Of a stretch of 20,524 nucleotides of DNA, positions 13,603 through 20,524 are shown one piece after another. Under the pieces are notes generated by a model. It was not told where the DNA came from and made no database searches. It was given only the letters and a program-made list of their open reading frames with translations. The position numbers and the translations under genes are program-made. Numbering within the stretch: the stretch's first letter is position 1; every line of letters starts with the position of its first letter. The stretch comes from DATEAV01 sp964575425 (GTDB taxonomy: Bacteria; Chloroflexota; Anaerolineae; Anaerolineales; E44-bin32): positions 1 through 20,524 of the forward strand of contig CAZNRD010000048.1 of NCBI GenBank assembly GCA_964575425.1, read 5' to 3'.

Positions 13603-14891
13603 GAAGCGAACGACCTTCTCAGCGCGTCAGCAGTCCTCAGCTGTGGCTGGTGAATGCCTACTGGCCGGGGCTTGCCTTCATGTGGAACAGCCTGCACGTG
13701 ATCCTGCTTCCCACCATCCTGCTCGAATTCGTCGATGATGCGCGCAAGAACACCGCCCTGGGGCTGCTGACCTTTCTGGGGCTGGTGACCGCCATGGTCG
13801 TCCAGCCCATCTCCGGGGCGGTGAGCGATTCCTTGATCACCCGCTTCGGACGGCGCCGGCCGCTCATCTTGATCGGCACGGCCCTCGACCTAGTCTTCCT
13901 GGCTCTCATCGGTACCGCATCGAACCTGGGAACGCTGGCCATCGGGTACATCGGCCTGCAGTTCACCTCCAACATCGCTCACGGGCCTGCCCAGGGTCTG
14001 ATGCACGACCGCATCCCGCGGCAACAGATGGGCCTCGCCAGTGGCGTGAAGAACTTCCTCGATATGGCCGGCATGGTCGTGTCGTCGCTGGCGGTGGGGC
14101 GTCTGCTCTCACCTGAAGACCCTGAGCCCCTGGGCGTGATCGGGCTCGTGGCTGCCATCCTTGTGGTGGGTGCGCTGTTCGTCCTCCTGGGGGTGCGGGA
14201 GTCCGTTCCCGTCGGCGGGACGGTGCTCCGCTGGCGAGAGAGAGCGCGCGCCGCGTTTCGCATCGACTGGCGAGGCAACACGGCCTACTGGCGCCTCATC
14301 GGCTCGCGCTTGCTCTTCCTGCTCGGCATCTACGGCATCCAGGCCTTCGCGCAGTACTACGTCCGCGACACCCTGCAAACTGAGAACCCCGTCAAGCTGA
14401 CCGGCGATCTCCTGGCAACCATCGTCCTTTCCCTGATCGCGTTCTCGATCATGGCCGGATACCTGTGCGACCGCATTGGCCGAAGGCCCATGCACGTCGT
14501 CGCCGCGGCGCTCGCGGCCGTGGGAAGCCTGCTGATGCTCACCGCGCATACGCCGGCCGATGTGCTCGCCTACGGCAGCATTATCGGCGCCGGCATCGGC
14601 GTGTTCATCACCGCCAACTGGGCCCTGGCCAACGACCTTGCGCCCGAGGGCGAGGCTGGCAAGTTCCTGGGACTCACGAATCTGGCAACCGCAGGCGCAG
14701 CCGCCCTCAGCCGCCTGACCGGGCCCGGACTGGATTGGCTGAACGCCCTCCGACCGGGGCAGCACCTCGGCTACGCCTCCCTCTTCGCCGGCGCGGCGGT
14801 GCTCGCCCTGGCAAGCCTGGTCACGCTGCGTCGGGTCCCCGAAAGACTGGCCCGACCCGCCTCCACGTACCGGCCACATCGTCGGCAATGA
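13599..14891 (+). CDS. Major facilitator superfamily transporter (GPH/SLC45-like)
   Basis: A 430-residue integral membrane protein with about 12 hydrophobic segments. The loop after TM2 carries GAVSDSLITRFGRRRPLIL, an MFS motif A of the kind found in glycoside-pentoside-hexuronide and sucrose-type carriers. A second copy of the pattern, GYLCDRIGRRPM, opens the second half. NWALANDLAPEGEAGKFLGL lies in the expected place in the C-terminal half. It would use an ion gradient to move a solute across the inner membrane. Sugar is the default guess, but coupling to an acyltransferase leaves room for a lipid substrate, as in LplT-Aas. It starts inside the stop codon of the acyltransferase gene and ends seven bases before ftcD. 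Confidence 0.9.
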   Translation: MRSERPSQRVSSPQLWLVNAYWPGLAFMWNSLHVILLPTILLEFVDDARKNTALGLLTFLGLVTAMVVQPISGAVSDSLITRFGRRRPLILIGTALDLVFLALIGTASNLGTLAIGYIGLQFTSNIAHGPAQGLMHDRIPRQQMGLASGVKNFLDMAGMVVSSLAVGRLLSPEDPEPLGVIGLVAAILVVGALFVLLGVRESVPVGGTVLRWRERARAAFRIDWRGNTAYWRLIGSRLLFLLGIYGIQAFAQYYVRDTLQTENPVKLTGDLLATIVLSLIAFSIMAGYLCDRIGRRPMHVVAAALAAVGSLLMLTAHTPADVLAYGSIIGAGIGVFITANWALANDLAPEGEAGKFLGLTNLATAGAAALSRLTGPGLDWLNALRPGQHLGYASLFAGAAVLALASLVTLRRVPERLARPASTYRPHRRQ

Positions 14892-14898
14892 GGTTCCC

Positions 14899-16428
14899 AT
14901 GAACCAGACCCTTGTCGAATGCATCCCCAACTTCTCGGAGGGGCGCCGGATGGAAGTCGTCGACTCCATCGAGGCCGCCATCGCCTCCGTCGACGGCGTA
15001 ACCCTCCTCGACCGCCACGTGGACGCAGACCATAACCGCTCGGTGATCACCTTCTGCGGTCCGCCTCAGGCCGTCGCCGAGGCCGCCTACGCCGCCATCG
15101 CCCGCGCCGCCCAACTGATCGACCTCGAGCAGCACCGCGGCGAACATCCCCGCATCGGCGCCACCGACGTCGTCCCCTTCGTGCCCCTGGAGGGAATCAG
15201 CCTGGAGGAATGCGCCGTGCTGGCGCGGGCACTGGGGGAACGCGTTGGAAGGGAGCTGGGAATCCCGATCTATCTCTACGAAGCAGCCGCCACCCGCCCC
15301 GATCGCGTCAGCCTGGAAAACCTCCGCCGCGGGGACTATGAGGGACTCAAGGAGGCCATCATCCACGACCCCAACCGCCAGCCCGACTTCGGACCCTCGC
15401 GGCTGGGGCCTGCCGGAGCCACCGTGATCGGGGCGCGCAAGTTCCTCATCGCCTACAACATCTACCTGACGACCGATGATGTCGAGATCGCGCGCAAGAT
15501 CGCTCGCGCCATCCGCCACTCCTCCGGCGGCCTTCGCTACCTGAAGGCGCTGGGAATGCTCGTCGAAGGCCGGGCACAGGTGTCGATGAACCTGACTGAC
15601 TACACCCAGACCCCGCTGGCCCGCGTCGTCGAACTGGTGCGCCGCGAAGCGGCCCGCTACGGCGTCGCCATACACCACTCGGAGCTGGTGGGCCTGATTC
15701 CGGAAGCTGCCATCGTCGAAGCCGCACAGTGGTACCTTCAGCTGGACCAGTTCCGGCCGGACCAGGTGCTCGAGCTGCGTATGCGCGCCCGGATGGCGCA
15801 GGCAGCTAGCGGCGAGACCTTCCTCGAAGAACTGGCCGCGGCGACACCAGCGCCTGGCGGTGGCTCGGCCGCCGCGTACGCTGGCGCGATGGCCGCGGCC
15901 CTCGTCGGCATGGTCGCTCGCCTGACCATGGGCAAGAAGAAGTACGCCTCGGTCGAGGCGCGGATGCGGACGCTGGCCGAGGAGGCGGACCACCTCCGCG
16001 CGTCCCTGGCAGAGTCCGTCAGGGGCGACGCGGAGGCATTCGAAGCGGTGATTGCCGCCTCCAGGCTCTCGCGAGACACACAGGCGGAAGCCGCGGCCCG
16101 CGACTCCGCGCTGGAGGCCGCAACGGTACGGGCAGCACAGGTTCCGCTTTTGGTGGCCCGAGAGACGACCAGCGCAGCAGAGATGGCGCTTGAAGCGGCC
16201 GAGCACGGCAACAGCAACGCCTTCAGCGACGCAGCTTCGGCTCTGCACCTGGCTGGAGCCGGCCTCCGCGCCGCTGCCGCGAACGTGCGTGTGAACGCGG
16301 CGCAGCTTCGGGATCGCGGTGCCGCTCAGGCCTTGCTGGCCGAGGTGGAGCGGCTGGAGCAACGAATGGCTGAGGTTGAGACCCGCCTGGGTGCGCTTCT
16401 GAGGGATCGCCTCCCGTTCGGGCCCTGA
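14899..16428 (+). CDS. ftcD: Bifunctional glutamate formimidoyltransferase / formimidoyltetrahydrofolate cyclodeaminase
   Basis: The 509-residue protein joins two enzymes of histidine degradation. The first transfers the formimino group from formiminoglutamate to tetrahydrofolate; the second releases ammonia to give 5,10-methenyl-THF. Residues 1 to about 300 are the transferase: LVECIPNFSEGR at the start, HRGEHPRIGATDVVPFVPL with His83 at the catalytic position, and GARKFLIAYNIYL. Residues about 310-509 are the cyclodeaminase, opening with FLEELAAATPAPGGGSAAAY, the folate-binding glycine-rich loop, then a helical bundle. Length is close to animal FTCD (541). The TGAGG formed by the MFS stop serves as a weak ribosome site for ATG 14899. 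No other hut gene is in the window, so its place after a transporter is unexplained. Confidence 0.96.
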   Translation: MNQTLVECIPNFSEGRRMEVVDSIEAAIASVDGVTLLDRHVDADHNRSVITFCGPPQAVAEAAYAAIARAAQLIDLEQHRGEHPRIGATDVVPFVPLEGISLEECAVLARALGERVGRELGIPIYLYEAAATRPDRVSLENLRRGDYEGLKEAIIHDPNRQPDFGPSRLGPAGATVIGARKFLIAYNIYLTTDDVEIARKIARAIRHSSGGLRYLKALGMLVEGRAQVSMNLTDYTQTPLARVVELVRREAARYGVAIHHSELVGLIPEAAIVEAAQWYLQLDQFRPDQVLELRMRARMAQAASGETFLEELAAATPAPGGGSAAAYAGAMAAALVGMVARLTMGKKKYASVEARMRTLAEEADHLRASLAESVRGDAEAFEAVIAASRLSRDTQAEAAARDSALEAATVRAAQVPLLVARETTSAAEMALEAAEHGNSNAFSDAASALHLAGAGLRAAAANVRVNAAQLRDRGAAQALLAEVERLEQRMAEVETRLGALLRDRLPFGP

Positions 16429-16552
16429 GGCCGGGCTTCGGCACCAGGAACTCATCGGAGCACGGGCCGCGCGACCTCAACGTTTCCTCCGCAATCGGCC
16501 CTGCTCCGCCGAGCGCGTATGGCGCCGGAAACTCCCAGCCGCCGCGAAGGTG

Positions 16553-16581
16553 TTGAGCCGGCGCCATTTTGGGCGCACAAT
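16553..16581 (+). promoter_or_regulatory. Candidate sigma-70-type promoter of the hybrid kinase
   Basis: TTGAGC (16553-16558) and CACAAT (16576-16581) are separated by 17 bases, each matching four of six consensus positions. A start near 16588 would give a leader of about 38 bases to ATG 16626. No other -35/-10 pair of this quality was seen in the window. Confidence 0.45.
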
Positions 16582-16625
16582 GGCGCTGAGCTTGATTCTC
16601 AGCATCTGGAACCGTGGGGTGGACC

Positions 16626-18842
16626 ATGTGGCACTCGCTACGACTGGCCAGAAAGGCTGATCCGGAATTCGCCGCCACTGTCCGTGACCTGCTCTCCGCC
16701 ACGTGCCGGCGGCTGGTGGCGACGACGGCCGCAGCTTACGCGGGGCTTCATCTGTTTGCGGTCGTGACGTGGCCTCAAGCCATCGGTTGGAGAGTGTGGC
16801 TGCTGGCTGCAGGGGTCGGCCTTGTGACCGCGGTGGTACTTCAACTTCTGCCGCGGCGGCCGCTTATCGGCATGATCATCTGGCAACTCGGCTTAGCTGC
16901 CCTGGCCGTGGTGGGTGCCAGCCTCTACCGCCAGCCTTCGGTGCTCCTCGTCCTGGCCGTCCTTCCGCTGATCTCTGTGGTCACCCTCGGCTGGCACGCA
17001 GCTCTGGCGGCCGAGATGCTTCTGGGCGTCGCGCTTGTTCTGGCACCGGGGTGGGTTGCGGGAAGTCCGCTCCCCTCGGCGCTGACATGGGGCACCCTGG
17101 TATTGGCCGCGTTCTCCGGCCTGGTTGGGTGGGCAGCCGAAGAGACCCTGCTGACGTTGGCCCAGTGGTCGCTCGCAAGCTCGCGTCAGGCGATGGAGAC
17201 TATGGAGGAAGCGCGCCGCCACCGCGCTCAGCTGGCGATCGCGCTCAAGGACCTCGACCATGCCTACTACCGCCTCGGGCGCACCAACGCCGCCCTTGTG
17301 GCCGCCTGGAAAGAAGCCGACGAGGCACGGCGCTTCAAGTCCGAGTTCGTCGCCAACGTCAGCCATGAGTTGCGCACGCCTCTGAATCTGGTGATCGGGT
17401 TCAGTGAGATGATGATGACCGCGCCCGAGAGCTACGGCGGCGTCCCACTGCCCGGGCCCTATCGCAGCGACCTCAACGCCATCTATCAGAGTGCCCGCCA
17501 TCTGCTGGCTCTGGTCGACGACGTCCTCGATCTGGCGCGCATCGAATCCGGCAAGATCGCCCTGGCGCGCGAACAGGTGCAGGCCCCAGAGCTTGTCAAC
17601 GAGGCGGTGGAGATCGTCCGCAACTACGTGCTGGCCAAGGGGCTCAATCTGCAGGTCGAGGTGGCCCCGGGTCTTCCGGCCGTGTCCGTCGACCGCCTGC
17701 GCCTCCGGCAAGTCTTGCTCAACCTGCTGGTCAATGCCACCCGCTTCAGCGATCGCGGCTTCATCCGCGTCGAGGTCCGCCAGCGCGGCGGCGAGATGCT
17801 CTTCCGCGTGCGCGACACCGGCCGAGGCATTCCTCCGCAGGACCTGCCCAAGATCTTCGAGGAATTCCGCACCACTGAGCAGCCAGCCTCCAGCTGGCAC
17901 AGCGGCACCGGCCTGGGGCTTCCCATCAGCAAGAAGTTCGTAGAACTCCACGGCGGCAAGATGGGCGTGGAAAGCACCATGCAGCAGGGCACCACCTTCT
18001 GGTTCACCCTCCCGCTCAAGCCGAAACGTGTCTCTCTGCAACCGGCCAACCGCGACAAGATGCAGCCCCTGGCGGCCGCCTCCACCGACGAGCGCCTGGT
18101 CGTCCTGGTTCATGAAGACCCTCAGGCTGGCGCGCTGCTCCAGCGCTACTTGACAAGCTGCCGCGTGGCGGCTGCTCCCAGCGTTGAGGCGGGCCTGGCC
18201 ATGGCTGAGGAACTCCAGGCCGTTGCCGTGCTGACGGACGTGGCGCGCGCCTCTTCGATCCCGGCCATCCCGCTGCCGGTGATCGCATGCCCGCTGCCCA
18301 GCGGAAGACAGGCCGCCGCCGCCTTCGGCGCGCAGGACCTGCTGGTCAAGCCCGTCTCCCACGAAGACCTGCTCGATGCCGTCGGGCGGCTGCAGCGACC
18401 CGTTCAGCGGGTGCTGATCGCCGACGATGACCCCAACGTGGTGCGGCTGTTCCGCCGAATGCTGCAAACGCGCCTGCCGGCGGAAGCCTGCCTGGAGGCA
18501 TACAACGGTGAGGAGGCGCTGAGTCGAATGAGGACGGACCGGCCCGACCTCGTTCTGCTTGACCTGGCAATGCCTAAGGTCGACGGGCGCATGGTGTTGG
18601 AGCGGATGGCTGAGGAACACGCGCTGAGCCAGATTCCGGTAATCATCGTCTCAGCCAAGAGCCAGGACTATATCCACCTTCAACTGCCGGGCACGGTGCA
18701 GGTTCTGCGCGCCGGCGGTTTCCAGTTGAGCGAGGTGGTCCAGCTCGTCGATGGCATCGTCAAGACTCTGGCGCCGGGATGGGCCCCACCCCGCCCCAGC
18801 GCGTCAGCAGCTCAAGCAATGCTTGCTGGGTCACCGGCTTAG
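16626..18842 (+). CDS. Membrane hybrid sensor histidine kinase with two C-terminal receiver domains
   Basis: The 738-residue protein has five or six hydrophobic segments in the first ~170 residues and no sizeable extracellular domain. A helical linker follows, then HisKA (FVANVSHELRTPLNLVIGFS, phospho-acceptor His247) and HATPase_c: NLLVNATRFSDRG (N box), DTGRGIP (G1) and GTGLGLPISKKF (G2). Receiver 1 (about 489-590) is degenerate: HEDP replaces the DD pair, Asp538 lies in LTDV without the usual MP, and LLVKP keeps the lysine. Receiver 2 (about 596-715) has ADDDP and LLDLAMP with Asp646, but the Lys-Pro site reads LRAGGF. ATG 16626 is preferred to GTG 16614. The last 83 bases overlap the end of the opposing gene. 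The partner regulator is probably that neighbour, but this is inference. Confidence 0.92.
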   Translation: MWHSLRLARKADPEFAATVRDLLSATCRRLVATTAAAYAGLHLFAVVTWPQAIGWRVWLLAAGVGLVTAVVLQLLPRRPLIGMIIWQLGLAALAVVGASLYRQPSVLLVLAVLPLISVVTLGWHAALAAEMLLGVALVLAPGWVAGSPLPSALTWGTLVLAAFSGLVGWAAEETLLTLAQWSLASSRQAMETMEEARRHRAQLAIALKDLDHAYYRLGRTNAALVAAWKEADEARRFKSEFVANVSHELRTPLNLVIGFSEMMMTAPESYGGVPLPGPYRSDLNAIYQSARHLLALVDDVLDLARIESGKIALAREQVQAPELVNEAVEIVRNYVLAKGLNLQVEVAPGLPAVSVDRLRLRQVLLNLLVNATRFSDRGFIRVEVRQRGGEMLFRVRDTGRGIPPQDLPKIFEEFRTTEQPASSWHSGTGLGLPISKKFVELHGGKMGVESTMQQGTTFWFTLPLKPKRVSLQPANRDKMQPLAAASTDERLVVLVHEDPQAGALLQRYLTSCRVAAAPSVEAGLAMAEELQAVAVLTDVARASSIPAIPLPVIACPLPSGRQAAAAFGAQDLLVKPVSHEDLLDAVGRLQRPVQRVLIADDDPNVVRLFRRMLQTRLPAEACLEAYNGEEALSRMRTDRPDLVLLDLAMPKVDGRMVLERMAEEHALSQIPVIIVSAKSQDYIHLQLPGTVQVLRAGGFQLSEVVQLVDGIVKTLAPGWAPPRPSASAAQAMLAGSPA

Positions 18843-20028
18843 GCAGATAGGCGGCCGCACCGAGCGACTGAGCGAGCTGAGGCTGTCGCAGTACGGAACA
18901 CACGATGACCGGCACGTCGCGCGTGGACAGCTTGCTCTTCAGGCTCAGCAGCATCTCCCATCCATCTTCACCCGGCATCATCACGTCCAGGACGATGGCG
19001 CTCGGCTGCAGCTCGCCCAGGATGCGGCGCGCCTCGGCGCAGCTCGTGGCCCCAACCACCTGCCAGCCATGGCCGGCCAGATAGCGGGCGAAGAGATCGA
19101 TCAGCGCCTGATTGTCATCGACCACGAGCAGCGTCCGGAGAGGCTGCGCCGGCCAGGCGATCTCTGCCAGCCAAAGGCCGCCTGGGTGGGCCTCGGGCCG
19201 AAGGCGTCCACCCATGGCCTCGATCAGGTGACGGCAGATCTCAAGTTCTGGTGCAGTGGCGGCAGGCCACACGGTTTCCCCGGCGCTGCTGCGCGCCCGC
19301 AGCCGAAGTCCCTGCCGACCGCGCTCAGCGAAATCATTCAACTCTACTTCGCCTCCTGCGACCGACTCAAGGGCGAGCGTCAGCAGGCTGAGGACCGCCT
19401 GTCGCAGCATCACCCGATCACCATGCGTCTCTCTCAGGCACCCTGTGCACTGGAGAGTCAGGGCGATGCCCTTCTGACGCGCCAGGGGATCGACGACGGG
19501 CCTCAACTCCTCCAGCATGGCCGCGACGTCGATTGGCTGCCAGCTGGCGTGCGAGGAGAGCCGGTCGGCCTCGGTGCGCAGCAGGGTGTCTTCGCGGTTG
19601 GCCTCGCCACGGTTTTCCGCAGCCTCATCGAACCTCTGCCGGCATCGGTGCCACAGCAAGGCGGTCACCATGTCCAGCGCGCGTGCCTGCTCCCGGAAGT
19701 ACTGGCTCCGTCCGAGCGCCATGGCCTGCATGGCTTCGCCCGGGCTCATGCCTTCGATGTAGCGCAGTTCCAGGATGCGGTAGACGCGCCAGTCGGGCGA
19801 TTGCGCCGGCGTGCCAGGTGCAGGCCGCAGGGCCTGGATGGCATCGAGCAGGGTCCGGCGCAAGGCCTGGCAGCGGTGCAGCGCCGAGGCGGCCTTGCGC
19901 GGCAGCAACAGGTCCGCGAGCGGGTGCGACTGCAGGTAGGGCGTATCGTAGAGGCGCGCCAGGGCCTCATGGACCCATCGCTCGAACTGGTCCCGTGCGA
20001 CGGGCTCGGCGGGCTGCGGGCAGGTCAA
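18760..20028 (-). CDS. HTH-like / ATPase-like / receiver hybrid regulator
   Basis: The 422-residue protein has three parts. The N-terminal region (about 10-125) opens FERWVHEALARLYDTPYL and carries ILELRYIEGMSPGEAMQAM then LGRSQYFREQARAL, which looks like a helix-turn-helix of sigma-region-4 style. About 165-290 resembles a worn HATPase domain (GDRVMLRQAVLSLLTLALES, then LEICRHLIEAMGGRL), with no phospho-acceptor H box and no clear G1/G2 glycine motifs. About 295-415 is an intact receiver: LLVVDDNQALI, VLDVMMPGEDGW (Asp348), VIVCSV and AAYLPKPV. The start is TTG 20028, decided by GTAGGAG eight bases upstream; no ATG or GTG is available nearby. It probably receives phosphate from a kinase such as its convergent neighbour and acts on DNA, but no target is shown. 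Confidence 0.85.
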   Translation of the reverse strand: MTCPQPAEPVARDQFERWVHEALARLYDTPYLQSHPLADLLLPRKAASALHRCQALRRTLLDAIQALRPAPGTPAQSPDWRVYRILELRYIEGMSPGEAMQAMALGRSQYFREQARALDMVTALLWHRCRQRFDEAAENRGEANREDTLLRTEADRLSSHASWQPIDVAAMLEELRPVVDPLARQKGIALTLQCTGCLRETHGDRVMLRQAVLSLLTLALESVAGGEVELNDFAERGRQGLRLRARSSAGETVWPAATAPELEICRHLIEAMGGRLRPEAHPGGLWLAEIAWPAQPLRTLLVVDDNQALIDLFARYLAGHGWQVVGATSCAEARRILGELQPSAIVLDVMMPGEDGWEMLLSLKSKLSTRDVPVIVCSVLRQPQLAQSLGAAAYLPKPVTQQALLELLTRWGGVGPIPAPES

Positions 20029-20070
20029 CGGCGAGACTCCTACGGGAGTGAAATCGGACCGGCGGCCTTC

Positions 20071-20116
20071 CGGGGTTTCCCCGTTTATCGCTACTATAGT
20101 AACGCAGCTTCGCGAA
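20071..20116. promoter_or_regulatory. Divergent regulatory core with stacked palindromes
   Basis: TACTATAGTA (20092-20101) is a perfect palindrome that contains a -10-like TATAGT on both strands, suiting back-to-back promoters for the 422-residue regulator and the lipoprotein. TTCGCGAA (20109-20116) is a second palindrome. CGGGG-TTT-CCCCG (20071-20083) can form a short hairpin in the leader of the regulator message. The rest of the gap to 20393 (about 275 bases) shows no gene or recognised RNA. Confidence 0.4.
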
Positions 20117-20393
20117 AGCGAAGGCCGTGGTGTCCATCTCCTCTATCAACCGACACGACCGACCGGTGCAAGGCTTGGAAAGGAGGGTCGCGGCACAAGA
20201 ACTGGAGGCATTCACCGGAGGGACTTCCACCTGAGCCCGCGCCAGCCGCCCTGCCAACGCCTACCGACAGACACGGCTTGGAACGTCGAGGAGTCCCGCA
20301 GGCGAGCGCCGCGCAGGCCCGGAAATCATGGCCCGCGCCGGCGCATCGGGGCTCAGGATCACAGCGCTCATCCCATTCAGGAGGAGGGAAGAG

Positions 20394-20524
20394 ATGGCTA
20401 AGCAAGGTCGAACTGTCCTCGCGCTGCTGTGCGCCCTGGGACTGATCCTGGCAGCCTGTGCCAAGGCCACACCGACGGCAGCGCCGCCGGCCCAGCCCGA
20501 GGCCCCGGCCCAGCCCGAGGCCCC
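20394..20524 (+). CDS. Lipoprotein, N-terminal part (runs off the window)
   Basis: Only the first 43 codons are present. MAKQGRTVLALLCALGLILA followed by AC is a lipoprotein signal with lipobox LAAC (Cys22), so the mature protein is anchored to the outer face of the membrane. A Thr/Ala/Pro-rich linker with APAQPE repeats follows, as in many solute-binding proteins of ABC transporters, but the body that would tell the function lies outside. GGAGGAGGGAAGAG before ATG 20394 is a strong ribosome site. The gene diverges from the HTH-receiver regulator, which may control it. Confidence 0.75.
   Translation, partial: MAKQGRTVLALLCALGLILAACAKATPTAAPPAQPEAPAQPEA
20487..20522. repeat. Perfect 18-bp tandem repeat in the lipoprotein linker
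   Basis: The unit CCGGCCCAGCCCGAGGCC occurs twice in a row (20487-20504 and 20505-20522) and may continue past the window edge. It encodes a Pro-Ala-Gln-Pro-Glu-Ala hexapeptide linker and is likely to vary in copy number between strains. Confidence 0.7.

Noticed and set aside
14821..16455. A 544-codon open frame on the minus strand opposite ftcD
   Set aside because: It mirrors the codon pattern of ftcD and has no family features; ftcD is complete and convincing.
16893..18620. A 575-codon open frame on the minus strand opposite the hybrid kinase
   Set aside because: It lies wholly antisense to a well-supported kinase with all family boxes and shows no recognisable domains; long antisense frames are expected in GC-rich genes.
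20185..20200. GGAGGGTCGCGGCAC looked faintly like a T-box antiterminator
   Set aside because: The conserved AGGGTGGNACCGCG core is not matched, and no specifier stem or terminator is visible.
18751..20445. A 564-codon open frame on the plus strand across the regulator gene and the divergent gap
   Set aside because: It is antisense to the receiver-containing gene and runs through the promoter region into the lipoprotein start in another frame.

Overview
The window is about 20.5 kb of GC-rich bacterial chromosome. It is densely coding, with strong AGGAGG-type ribosome sites and many ATGA start/stop overlaps. Several features suggest a member of the Chloroflexota, probably near Anaerolineae/Caldilineae: tandem FemAB-like genes, a DUF6585-like membrane protein, an MscL with a zinc-ribbon tail, a PlsC-like acyltransferase with an NHYxxxxFRxWW-type motif, and response-regulator hybrids with HTH-like N-termini. 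This placement is inferred from recalled family resemblance and was not tested by search. No tRNA, rRNA, CRISPR, insertion sequence or phage gene was seen.

Layout. Positions 1-2282 hold two translationally coupled FemAB/GNAT-fold aminoacyltransferase paralogues (+). Positions 2302-3361 (-) hold mscL, a short dodecin, and a truncated relic of a GNAT acetyltransferase. Positions 3650-6912 (+) hold a coupled pair: a two-TM DUF6585-like protein and an 819-residue lipoprotein with three similar beta-modules and a glycosidase-like barrel. Positions 7208-10158 carry an acyl-CoA dehydrogenase (+) converging, six bases apart, on a two-subunit CoA-transferase operon (-). Positions 10332-12378 hold a small two-TM protein (-) diverging from a GH13 oligo-alpha-glucosidase (+). 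Positions 12379-12852 contain a decayed C-terminal piece of a sulfite-oxidase-like molybdoenzyme on the minus strand, with an in-frame TAG and its own terminator-like hairpin.

Positions 12853-16428 (+) form a tight three-gene run: PlsC-like acyltransferase, MFS transporter, and bifunctional glutamate formimidoyltransferase/cyclodeaminase (ftcD). Positions 16626-20028 hold two signalling proteins transcribed toward each other with an 83-bp coding overlap: a membrane hybrid histidine kinase with two receivers (+), and a 422-residue HTH-like/ATPase-like/receiver protein (-). The window ends in a lipoprotein gene (+) cut by the edge, divergent from the 422-residue gene across a 365-bp regulatory gap containing a 10-bp palindrome with a -10-like core on both strands.

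Functionally this is mostly housekeeping and accessory metabolism: envelope (FemAB, MscL, acyltransferase), carbohydrate use (GH13, lipoprotein glycosidase, MFS), acyl-CoA metabolism, histidine/folate one-carbon transfer, and signalling. I see no clear new defence or mobile system. The most interesting signals are the two gene relics, the overlapping convergent signalling genes with atypical receivers, the modular lipoprotein, and the acyltransferase-MFS pair.
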